A stretch of 20,818 nucleotides of DNA from a virus, in IMG/VR virus record IMGVR_UViG_3300049734_000529, positions 1-20,818 of that record. One strand, written 5' to 3'. The position numbers were made by a program, and so were the translations under genes. Positions 8,481-14,894 of this stretch are shown here, piece after piece (the stretch's first letter is position 1; every line of letters starts with the position of its first letter). The notes beneath the pieces are model-generated. The model worked only from the letters and a program-made list of their open reading frames with translations, made no database searches and was not told where the DNA came from.

Positions 8481-9054
8481 TGCTTTCTTCCCTTCTCAAT
8501 CGGTCCTGTTCGTCGGCCCATTCCATGAACGCCGCTTCGGCGTCATCCTGTAGACGGATTTCTCCCAAGTCTTCGGCTCTCACGAGCCACAACCACACAA
8601 GATCAGCAAAGCCGAGGTCGTTGAACGTCTCATCGTCCTGATTCAGTTCGGACATGGCGAAGTAACGAAGGCGCAAAAGGAATGGTGCACCGGGCACCTG
8701 GCCTCCCACACCCTCCCGTTGCTTGCGCCGGAACCTCGGGATGACCAGGGCCGACTCAAGGTATTGCTGCCAGCCCCTCGCAACTTCAGGGATGGAAACC
8801 CGCCCCGCCAGGGACCTGAGAAACCGGTTGGCGCGGCGACTCCCGACACCGGCCCAAGCCTCGCGCCAGGGCCGGCTGCAAACGTAAAGCCCGAGCGGAA
8901 TATCCCCGGATCCATAGACAGTCCCGAGCGGCTGCCAGCCCGTCAGCCGGACCAGGAGGAGAACATGCCCGCAGGTGAGAGGATGCAACCGGACCCCGCC
9001 CAACTCGACGGGCTCAGGCAATAAAGCCTCAATCCATTGCTCGTGGATTTTCAC
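8443..9054 (-). CDS. Putative tail assembly chaperone or minor tail protein
   Basis: This encodes 203 residues. The start is a GTG at 9054 that overlaps the stop of the tail-tube candidate (GTGA). The first 45 residues contain strands (EPVELGGVRLHPLTCGHVLLLVRLTG). The middle is helical and very basic (RRANRFLRSLAGRV, RFRRKQRE), and the C-terminus is acidic and helical (DDAEAAFMEWADEQDRLRREE). It lies between a tail-tube candidate and a tape-measure-like gene, the slot of lambda gpG-type chaperones. No classical X-XXY-YYZ slippery site with a second chaperone frame was found; the tape-measure gene starts inside its 3' end. The role is inferred from order, not from a recognised motif. Confidence 0.6.
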   Translation of the reverse strand: MKIHEQWIEALLPEPVELGGVRLHPLTCGHVLLLVRLTGWQPLGTVYGSGDIPLGLYVCSRPWREAWAGVGSRRANRFLRSLAGRVSIPEVARGWQQYLESALVIPRFRRKQREGVGGQVPGAPFLLRLRYFAMSELNQDDETFNDLGFADLVWLWLVRAEDLGEIRLQDDAEAAFMEWADEQDRLRREESNGHREPMGTARA

Positions 9055-9503
9055 ACCGCTGGGACTTGAGTCTTCAGGCTGTCTGCATGATCCAGGTAAT
9101 TGCGGATGGTGAGGTCAACCACGCCAGCGTCATTGGCGTTGAGCGTCACCGTGGAATCCCCAACCAAGATCCAGTCGGACGAATTAAGAATGTCCTCCGT
9201 GCCAATCTTTACCGGCTTGAAGCCGGTCAAGGCCACCGTGCTGCCTTTCGGCAAGAACATCGCGTATCCGTCGGCAGCGGTTTTGCTGACCGACGACACC
9301 GGCCGGAACGCAATCGTCAGTTCAATGTATTCGTTGCTGTGCACAATCGAGCACGTTGAACCATCGGCGCCGACGTGCTCCGTCACAGTGGCCCGGTGCG
9401 CCACGGGCGCGGAATCCATGAAGACCGAAGCGTAACCGCCGACGGCAACCGTGCATGCGGTGCCTACGCCGCGGATGTCTGCGAATCCATTGAACGTGGT
9501 CAT
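9051..9503 (-). CDS. Putative major tail (tube) protein
   Basis: This encodes 150 residues from ATG 9503, preceded by AGGAG about nine bases upstream, one of the best ribosome sites in the window. That fits an abundant protein. The sequence is beta-rich with few charges: VGTACTVAVGGYASVFM, ATVTEHVGADGSTCSIVHSNEYIELTIAF, a Gly/Val/Thr-rich middle and an ILVGDSTVTLNAND segment, ending in a short helix (IRNYLDHADSLK). Size, strand-rich pattern and position before the chaperone and tape-measure candidates are those of a tail-tube protein. I saw no signature that settles it. The alternative is a small beta-rich minor tail protein. Confidence 0.55.
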   Translation of the reverse strand: MTTFNGFADIRGVGTACTVAVGGYASVFMDSAPVAHRATVTEHVGADGSTCSIVHSNEYIELTIAFRPVSSVSKTAADGYAMFLPKGSTVALTGFKPVKIGTEDILNSSDWILVGDSTVTLNANDAGVVDLTIRNYLDHADSLKTQVPAV

Positions 9504-9511
9504 AAGTGTTG

Positions 9512-9518
9512 GCTCCTA
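9512..9518 (-). promoter_or_regulatory. Ribosome binding site of the tail-tube candidate
   Basis: On the minus strand GTAGGAGCCAACACTT precedes ATG 9503, so AGGAG sits about nine bases upstream and overlaps the stop of the preceding gene. It is among the strongest ribosome sites in the window and fits a highly expressed tail protein. Confidence 0.6.
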
Positions 9519-10892
9519 CTTTTTTGCACCGGCTGCGTCGAGAATCCTCTTGAGGTTGCTCCGAAAGGCTTTTCTTTGATCGTCCACGGCGCGGCTCACA
9601 ATCCGCACTTCGCGCTCCTTGTATTGGATGTAAGGCACTTCATTGGAAATAACGGTCCACATTTTCATCGGGTCCCGGCTCATCATCGTTCCGTCAACGC
9701 CTCGCCCCTTGCCGTTGTGCTCTGACACCCAACCGGGAAGGGTCCGCGCCTGGCCGCCCCCTCTTTCGCCCATCCCGAAAAGTTTCACCGCCGCAGCCCA
9801 ACCGCTCTTGGCGTAACCGACCATGTGTTTCCGGCGCTTAACGTATCGGTCCAGGTTGGCAGGCCGCGTCACGAGTTGTTGATCCGGTTTCTTGCGGACC
9901 CGGCCACGCCGGTCCCGTTGCTTCATGTGGAATGAAGTAAGCGGGTAGGGAGAAACCACGGGGAAATTGAACTTCGGCCCCAGAATAAGGCGGATGGCAA
10001 CCGCGTCATTCTTCCTGACGGCTTTCTGGAAATCCTTGTTCCGCATGAAGGCCCAAAGCTTATTGACCGGAACGAACACGCGCCTGATGTCACGTTCCGC
10101 GGCACGCTCCCCGCGCCTCCTGGCGGTCCCACCATAGGCGCCGGGTCGGTCCTGCATCTTTGATTGCCGGCTGCCGGAATAGGGCGGGGTGTATTCGACG
10201 CAACGACGGAGCACCTGGGCTGTCTGCTGGCGAAGAAGCGTCACCAACGTTGCGTCCAGGCCGGACCGGAAATTCTTCAGGTCATCCGCGAACGCCTGGT
10301 GATCGACGGCAATCGTTGGGACAGGTGGATTTGCCGCGGCCTGCACGGCATTCTCCATCATTTCCATCATGCGTTCGGCGCCGTACCGACGGAGGAAATC
10401 CCCGGCGTCATCAATGAAACCGGAGACGACGGAGGGAGGAACAGGAGGACCAGGTGGACGCATGCCGCCGCCAGCAGAAACCATCGTCAAGATGCGGTCC
10501 GCGAGAATTGCCCCTTCCGCCACAACGGCAATGGCAATCCCGAAGACCCCAGGAATGCGCAGCCGGTTCAGGGCCGGCACTGAAACCCGCGGCCGCGGCC
10601 GGCGACGGAGCCGCTGCCAGTTTCGCCGCCCGGCCCTGCCGGCAGCACCGGCTGCCAGGGACCGCTGGAAAGCCCGCCGCCGCTTGATATGCGCAACGGC
10701 CTGTTGCCCGGCCCCGGCCTTTCCGGGGCGAGGCCCCGCACCTTCCCGCGGGATGAATCGGCCAACGCGAACCCTGATAGCTTTCCTGGGCGGCTTTGAG
10801 GCTTTGAGAATCCGCCGCCCCCGGTCGGTCATCCGCACGCCGGTAATGTTGCCGGCGTCATCCATGTCATACTCGTAAAGCGCCTGGCTCAC
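9516..10892 (-). CDS. Large basic head-tail/tail morphogenesis protein, HK97 gp10-like in its second half
   Basis: The start is chosen as GTG 10892, which forms a GTGA overlap with the preceding stop; the frame is open up to 10970. This gives 458 residues. Residues 1-110 are extremely Arg/Pro/Gly-rich. A hydrophobic segment follows at about 114-130 (GVFGIAIAVVAEGAILA), then a PPGPPVPPS linker. From about residue 200 there is a helix LKNFRSGLDATLVTLLRQQTAQ followed by YTPPYSG, and a later segment VFVPVNKLWAFMRNKDFQ. Helix followed by a TPxxSG turn resembles HK97 gp10-type neck proteins, which are usually only about 120-170 residues. Position between a tail-terminator candidate and the tail-tube candidate agrees. 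The long basic N-terminus and hydrophobic stretch are unusual. Coding is well supported; the family is tentative. Confidence 0.65.
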   Translation of the reverse strand: MSQALYEYDMDDAGNITGVRMTDRGRRILKASKPPRKAIRVRVGRFIPREGAGPRPGKAGAGQQAVAHIKRRRAFQRSLAAGAAGRAGRRNWQRLRRRPRPRVSVPALNRLRIPGVFGIAIAVVAEGAILADRILTMVSAGGGMRPPGPPVPPSVVSGFIDDAGDFLRRYGAERMMEMMENAVQAAANPPVPTIAVDHQAFADDLKNFRSGLDATLVTLLRQQTAQVLRRCVEYTPPYSGSRQSKMQDRPGAYGGTARRRGERAAERDIRRVFVPVNKLWAFMRNKDFQKAVRKNDAVAIRLILGPKFNFPVVSPYPLTSFHMKQRDRRGRVRKKPDQQLVTRPANLDRYVKRRKHMVGYAKSGWAAAVKLFGMGERGGGQARTLPGWVSEHNGKGRGVDGTMMSRDPMKMWTVISNEVPYIQYKEREVRIVSRAVDDQRKAFRSNLKRILDAAGAKK

Positions 10893-11422
10893 AGTGGCGT
10901 CGGACGAAGGTTTACCGGCGCGGCCTGATACTGCCGCCGATAGGTGTACGTTCGCAGGCGCCCTTCCCAACCGCTTTCCTCTGCCCAGTTCCCTACCCCG
11001 TGCAGGAGGGTAAATTCAGGCATTTCCGGTTGCGTGATTTCATTGATGCGCTCAATGAGGTCTTCCCGCAGAAGGGCTTCACCCAGCTTCTCCGCGGCAT
11101 ACTCAAAACCGCTCAAGGTGATTATCTGCGCCATGTCCTTATCAGCCGGGAAATAAAGGGTTATCTCGACGTCAACAATTGCTGTCGTTGTGCAGACCTC
11201 CGTCTTCAGCCCGCTCGCGCAGTAGCACACAACGCACGGTGCAATGCGCTCGACTTCGTCCTGTCCCCGGAGCGCGAGAAACGAGAATTGCGAGCCGCTG
11301 TAAAGCCGGATGCGGATTCCCTTGTCCGTCTCCACGTAGGTTCCCGTCCCGGTGATAAGCTGCCCCGTCTGTCCCCGAAGCCAGAGGGAGAACGCTCTTT
11401 CGGTTTTCAGAAGGAGGCTCAT
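10889..11422 (-). CDS. Putative tail terminator / head-tail completion protein
   Basis: This encodes 177 residues from an ATG overlapping the previous stop (ATGA). After an N-terminal helix (LLLKTERAFSLWLRG) come beta-strands (IRIRLYSGSQFSFLAL, IVDVEITLYFPADKD), a helical pair (AAEKLGEALLREDLIERI) and a final strand-rich part (RLRTYTYRRQYQA). The alternation of strands, helix and strands with a central V-x-V-x-I strand before a helix resembles tail terminators of the gpU/HK97 gp10-neighbour class. It sits just before the tail genes. CVVCYC near residue 85 is a small cysteine cluster of unknown meaning. The function is inferred from secondary-structure pattern and order. Confidence 0.55.
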   Translation of the reverse strand: MSLLLKTERAFSLWLRGQTGQLITGTGTYVETDKGIRIRLYSGSQFSFLALRGQDEVERIAPCVVCYCASGLKTEVCTTTAIVDVEITLYFPADKDMAQIITLSGFEYAAEKLGEALLREDLIERINEITQPEMPEFTLLHGVGNWAEESGWEGRLRTYTYRRQYQAAPVNLRPTPL

Positions 11423-12144
11423 CCCATGTGATAGATGCTCGCATCAAAGGTGGGTAGGTCCGGCTCCATTGGCATTGCTTGCTCAAGGGAAAGGGCCCAG
11501 CGGTGTTCGTTGTAGCTGCGCGAAGTGACAATCATTACGCGGCCGTGAATCTCAAGGCGCATGCCGACCCAAGGCTTCAAATTCACCCTGGCAAACTCGG
11601 ACAACTGCACAGTTAGAACCCCGTCGGCTTCCGGCAGGAAACCGCCTTCGCCTACCTGGTTGCGGTCGATGACTTCAGGACAGAGGCCGACAAAGGACCC
11701 GTAACCCTCAACGGTGAACTCGGTACAAAGCTGCCCAACAAGATCGGCCAGGCCGTGATTGAGCGCCTGACGCGCCCCGCTCGTCAGGCATTTGCGAGGG
11801 ACAACCTGCCGGAAGGCAAAGCCCTTGACCTGGACCGTGACCGTGGACCCTGACCAATCGGCAGTCCCGTCGTTGGTGACACCGAACCCACTGACGCCGA
11901 CCGTCACCGTTGAACCTGTCCAACTGGCGACGGTGCCAGGAACCGCCGTGAAGCCGGACACGGAAACCAAGACCGTTGTTCCGGTCCACGACGCCGTTGC
12001 CGACGACGCACCGCCTGCACCGAAACCGGAAACAGAAACCGTCAAGGTTGATCCGGTCCACGAAGCCGTCCCGCCCGAGGACACGACGCCCTGGTACGGG
12101 ATGCTTGCCCGGTAGTTCGTCGTGGAGCGATAGCCAGTCGCCAT
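11419..12144 (-). CDS. Beta-repeat protein with a separate C-terminal domain, head/neck region
   Basis: This encodes 241 residues. The ATG at 12144 shares one base with the previous stop (TAATG). Residues 26-109 contain four tandem copies of a 22-24 residue unit of the form [TV]A[SD]W[TS]G[ST]T.x.V.V.GF, starting at 26, 50, 72 and 94. Each copy would form two short strands, so together they could make a small beta-domain or an extended display arm. Residues from about 115 on are different: a helix (ARQALNHGLADLVGQL), then mixed strands (GVLTVQLSEFARVNL, MRLEIHGRVMIVTSRSY). The second domain may be a head-completion or adaptor domain, given its position between the head and tail genes. I do not recognise its family. 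The repeats are directly visible; surface display is inferred. Confidence 0.65.
   Translation of the reverse strand: MATGYRSTTNYRASIPYQGVVSSGGTASWTGSTLTVSVSGFGAGGASSATASWTGTTVLVSVSGFTAVPGTVASWTGSTVTVGVSGFGVTNDGTADWSGSTVTVQVKGFAFRQVVPRKCLTSGARQALNHGLADLVGQLCTEFTVEGYGSFVGLCPEVIDRNQVGEGGFLPEADGVLTVQLSEFARVNLKPWVGMRLEIHGRVMIVTSRSYNEHRWALSLEQAMPMEPDLPTFDASIYHMG
11818..12069 (-). repeat. Four tandem beta-repeat units (coding)
   Basis: Four successive units of 22-24 codons lie inside the neck-region protein. Each has the shape A-S/D-W-T/S-G-S/T-T followed by alternating Val and GF. They start at residues 26, 50, 72 and 94. The DNA copies are diverged, with shared words such as tggac-type variants, indicating old duplication rather than a fresh expansion. 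Confidence 0.75.
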
Positions 12145-12893
12145 TAGTACGGGAGGCCCGCGCCTCCGTTGTAGAGGGCTGTGAGCTCAGTGGAGTTGAG
12201 GACACGCTTCCAAACTCCCATCTCGTCAATGTCGCCGTCCCAGTAGTTGAGGCCACCAGTAAAACGGCCAATCTCGAAAGGCTGGCCTGTGTTCGGTGGA
12301 TCAATCGTTTTGGCGAGCGTATCGGCAGTCCCGTTGTTCACCTGAATCGCAATCACATTCCCCGTAGTATCCATCGTGGCTGCGATGAAGTACCAGACGC
12401 CCGTGGAGACTGCGCCAAGGTTGGCCGACGTGACGGTGTCAAGGGTCGTCACACTGGCCCGGCCGGTGTGAAAGCGGAACCTGTCCGTTGCCGTATCATA
12501 AGACAGATCGTACTCGCGGGTCCCCGTGGTATTCCCGTCTTTCCCGAGAATGAACATCGAACCGCCACCGGGCTTGGATGCGAGCTTTGCCCAGCAGGTA
12601 ATTGTTAGATCGACGTTGGACCCGACGCTCAACGCAGGATTGTCGGTGATGCTCAGATATTCGCTGTTCGCCCGGACCAGCGTGAGACAGTTGGCGATTT
12701 TGCCGGTGCCAGAGGCAGCGAATGGGCTGTTGTCGGTGAGGTGATTGGCCCCGTGTGAATCAGAACGGGTCACGGCGCTCGAGCCCGCCGACGACTCATT
12801 GAACTTCCAATAAGCAACAAGGCCCGTCGTGGAAACGAGCCCGCCAAAAGGCTGCGGCGGCGCATACCGGTAGGGATTGATGACACCGGTCAT
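12144..12893 (-). CDS. LamG/concanavalin-like lectin domain protein
   Basis: This encodes 249 residues from ATG 12893, overlapping the preceding stop (ATGA). After a short linker MTGVINPYRY come LVAYWKFNE at about residues 25-33, a YLSITDNPALS segment, DLTITCWAKL, WYFIAATMD and near the end DGDIDEMGVWKRVLNSTELTALY. This order (strand with YW.F, I.DNP.L, TI..W, W...A.T.D, and G.IDE...W.R.L...E) is the typical arrangement of the Laminin_G_3 / concanavalin A-like fold, in which the module often binds carbohydrate. No signal peptide is present, as expected for a protein built into a virion. With its neighbours it suggests a glycan-binding protein displayed on the particle. Fold: good confidence; ligand: unknown. 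Confidence 0.8.
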   Translation of the reverse strand: MTGVINPYRYAPPQPFGGLVSTTGLVAYWKFNESSAGSSAVTRSDSHGANHLTDNSPFAASGTGKIANCLTLVRANSEYLSITDNPALSVGSNVDLTITCWAKLASKPGGGSMFILGKDGNTTGTREYDLSYDTATDRFRFHTGRASVTTLDTVTSANLGAVSTGVWYFIAATMDTTGNVIAIQVNNGTADTLAKTIDPPNTGQPFEIGRFTGGLNYWDGDIDEMGVWKRVLNSTELTALYNGGAGLPY

Positions 12894-13435
12894 CGGCGGC
12901 CAATGATGTAGACCTTGAGCCCGGCCCCGGCCGTGGATGATCCGACCTGGTCAATGTCGATGGTGATCTCGGCGTCATCAGCCAGTGCCGTATCCGAAAT
13001 GACCGCGGCCGAGGCGGCCGTCGTGGATGTTTTCTCCGAGGCATCGATCGAGAGCTTCGTTGAGAGGACCGAGGTCCCGGCCTCATTGATGTCGACAACA
13101 AGGGTGGATCCGACAGGTGCCGTGGTGACCGAAGCGCGCACGCCTGTAAGCGTCATCGCATGGGGCATACGGAACACGAGCTTACTCGTGCCGACCGTCA
13201 GAGCGGAGGTCTCGTCGGAACAGGCAAAACCGAACTCTACAGGCAAATGAGCCAGCTTGTAATCGAGACTCGTCGTGACGGCCGACGAATCGATCCCGAC
13301 CTTCGCCTGGATCGCCTCGATCGCGTCGTTCGCGTTGGCGTGCTGGACGTCGTGCAGGACCGCCGCCGAATCCAGATTATCCGAACTGGTCGGATTGGTT
13401 AACGCGTCGAGCCCGCCCGGGAAATTCGTAGCCAT
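12890..13435 (-). CDS. Fibre-like virion protein with conserved N-terminal attachment motif
   Basis: This encodes 181 residues. The start ATG shares a base with the previous stop (TGATG). Residues 1-50 carry NFPGGLDALTNPTSSDNL, then LHDVQHANANDAIEAIQAKVG; this MAxxFPxxLDxxxNP...LHxxxHxxxNDAIxAIQxKVG pattern recurs at the N-terminus of many phage structural and fibre proteins. From about residue 72 the sequence is beta-rich (FACSDETSALTVGTSKLVF, MPHAMTLTGVRASV, STLVVDINEAGTSVLSTKL, EITIDIDQVG, GLKVYIIG), which resembles a small receptor-facing or tail-fibre head domain. It lies between a beta-rich small protein and the LamG protein. I infer a head- or neck-attached fibre or adhesin; the exact attachment point is unknown. 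Confidence 0.75.
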   Translation of the reverse strand: MATNFPGGLDALTNPTSSDNLDSAAVLHDVQHANANDAIEAIQAKVGIDSSAVTTSLDYKLAHLPVEFGFACSDETSALTVGTSKLVFRMPHAMTLTGVRASVTTAPVGSTLVVDINEAGTSVLSTKLSIDASEKTSTTAASAAVISDTALADDAEITIDIDQVGSSTAGAGLKVYIIGRR

Positions 13436-13851
13436 CAGTTTTGCAGCGTGAAAGTCCCGCTATTGACGGTGAAAGTTCCGGCCGTGCTCGAAACGTCCGC
13501 GCCAAAATCGGCGTAGCCGATAAGCTCGTCAGCCGTCGCAGCACCGCCACGAGCCTTGTAAATCACGCCGGCCCTGGCCGTGATCGTGGACGCAGGCCAA
13601 CTCGTCTGTGCAAAAGTCAGGGTGAGTTGATCCGTCGCCGTGTTGAGCGCCACCGTGCAGGCGGTGGCGGCCCCGCCTGCCGTGTAACCCGTGCCCGTTA
13701 CCTCGGATGTCACGTCGCTTCGTTTGGTGTGAGTGTCCTTGTTGACGACGTACGCCGAGGTAACGAGCAACATTTTGAAGCTGTCCGTGTCAAAGTCGAT
13801 CAAACCCCGCGCCTGGTCGTTCAGGGCTGAGTTGTAAAGCAAGCTTGCCAT
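13435..13851 (-). CDS. Small beta-rich phage virion protein
   Basis: This encodes 138 residues from ATG 13851, the first gene after the putative terminator that follows the capsid gene. It reads MASLLYNSALNDQARGLIDFDTDSFKMLLVTSAY, then TSEVTGTGYTAGG, and later LTLTFAQTSW, ITARAGVIYKARGG and LIGYADFG, ending in a Thr-rich beta tail. This pattern (short N-terminal helix, DFDTD, LLVTSAY, V.GTGYTAGG, then AGVIYK) recurs in phage genomes as an uncharacterised structural protein. Its place right after the capsid would suit a decoration or head-associated protein, but lambda gpD-like features are not obvious. There is no signal peptide or membrane segment. Family recurrence is fairly certain; the role is unknown. 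Confidence 0.7.
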   Translation of the reverse strand: MASLLYNSALNDQARGLIDFDTDSFKMLLVTSAYVVNKDTHTKRSDVTSEVTGTGYTAGGAATACTVALNTATDQLTLTFAQTSWPASTITARAGVIYKARGGAATADELIGYADFGADVSSTAGTFTVNSGTFTLQN

Positions 13852-13859
13852 AATGATCC

Positions 13860-13874
13860 GTTCTTAAAAAGAAC
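13860..13874. repeat. Short inverted repeat overlapping the T-tract
   Basis: The bases gttctt-aaa-aagaac form a perfect 6-base inverted repeat with a 3-base spacer. It overlaps the minus-strand T-tract of the putative terminator and lies about ten bases before the start of the next gene. It may be a second small hairpin, a processing site, or chance. Confidence 0.4.
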
Positions 13875-13914
13875 CGCCGCCCCGGCAACCTTTGGAATGT
13901 CACCTTGGCGGCGG
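13866..13914 (-). terminator. Putative intrinsic terminator after the capsid gene
   Basis: In the 86-base gap after the capsid stop, the minus strand has an 8-base GC-only stem (CCGCCGCC pairing GGCGGCGG) around a 25-base loop, followed directly by TTCTTTTT. GC stem plus T-run in the direction of transcription is the form of a Rho-independent terminator. The long loop weakens the case slightly, though it could fold further. Because the downstream genes follow with no visible promoter, it would be expected to act as a partial terminator, giving more capsid message than downstream message. That effect is inference. Confidence 0.6.
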
Positions 13915-13937
13915 CCGTTCAGGCAGAAACGCTTTAG

Positions 13938-14828
13938 TCAGGCTGAAACGAGAGTGACACCCTGACAGGCAATCCCGAAAGCCGCCCCAAAAACAATGTC
14001 CAAGGATTGCAGCAGTTTGCGACCATTGACATCGCACCAGGTCGTCATTTGCACCGTGAGGCCGATGCCCGGAAGCGTGAATGTCCGCTGATCCATCAAG
14101 GTTCCGCAAACAGGCGGTGTGACCGGAATGCCACTTGCAATGACGATGGCCCCCGGGCAATACGCAAATCCATAGAGGTTGGGTTCACCTCCCGTCCAGA
14201 CGTTATGCTCGGAAATGGATGAGAACCCGAAAGCCGCAGCACCGCCATTGCTTCCACTCATCGGGAAGCAGCAACCCCCGGCCACGTACAGGAGTTTGCT
14301 CATCGCTTCCGGCGAAAGGATCAGATGTTTCGGGCTGCAAGCCAGTTTGCCATACAGCGTGCCGATGTCCGCTGGCGTAAAGCTCGCCAGTGCCTTCACG
14401 ACTTTGTTTCCGCTCGGGAACTTGTTGGGCGGGACAGCCGGGGTCGTCGCATCATTGACGATGAGCGGAAGGACTTTTCCCCAGATTGCAGCACCCAACT
14501 TTTGGGCATGTGCACGGACCAGTGATTCAATCCGGTAACCCTGGTTCAATTCCTTGTGCGTGATTTCGTAGGGAATCGACAGGATTTCCGGTGTGATGGT
14601 GATGCCGCGGGCAGAGGATGCGGCGCCATTCGCATAATTGCTCGGGTTGACCTGAACGCTGGCGCCGGCCGTCACGACCGGAACGATGATGGGTCGCAAT
14701 GGTTCGGCAGGATCGCCGGAACAGTCATTCGCAAAATGCGTTAGCGGCCCGAGATTCTGGCAGGTTTCGGTCAATGCAACGTCGCAGCAGAAACTGCAGA
14801 GCGTCTCGGCGTTGAAAGTATTGGCCAT
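13938..14828 (-). CDS. Major capsid protein, cysteine-rich
   Basis: I chose ATG 14828, giving 296 residues that begin MANTFNAETL, a usual kind of capsid N-terminus. An in-frame ATG at 14882 would add 18 Pro/Thr-rich residues and has AAGG upstream, so it cannot be excluded. The body has features of phage capsid proteins: GITITPEILSIPYEITHKELNQGY, a helical segment LVRAHAQKLGAAIWG, a KVVKALASFTPADIGTLYGKL region and HLILSPEAMSKLLYV. It follows the protease directly and precedes a terminator, as capsid genes often do. It has 12 cysteines (at 11, 14, 15, 23, 36, 164, 186, 187, 224, 241, 265, 288), which is very unusual for a cytoplasmically assembled shell. The capsid call rests on pattern and synteny. 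Confidence 0.8.
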   Translation of the reverse strand: MANTFNAETLCSFCCDVALTETCQNLGPLTHFANDCSGDPAEPLRPIIVPVVTAGASVQVNPSNYANGAASSARGITITPEILSIPYEITHKELNQGYRIESLVRAHAQKLGAAIWGKVLPLIVNDATTPAVPPNKFPSGNKVVKALASFTPADIGTLYGKLACSPKHLILSPEAMSKLLYVAGGCCFPMSGSNGGAAAFGFSSISEHNVWTGGEPNLYGFAYCPGAIVIASGIPVTPPVCGTLMDQRTFTLPGIGLTVQMTTWCDVNGRKLLQSLDIVFGAAFGIACQGVTLVSA

Positions 14829-14894
14829 AACAGTAGATGTTGGAGGAGGAGGGATGGGTGTTGATTGTCGCGTGCGACTCATGGGGAGTTCCCT

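Noticed and set aside
8443-8520. Programmed frameshift of a gpG-gpT kind
   Set aside because: No classical slippery heptamer was seen, there is no second chaperone frame, and the tape-measure frame lies in the +1 frame with its own ATG.
14830-14855. Plus-strand GGAGGAGGAGGG tract as a ribosome site
   Set aside because: It is on the opposite strand to the genes (minus strand reads CCCTCCTCC), so it cannot serve the capsid gene.
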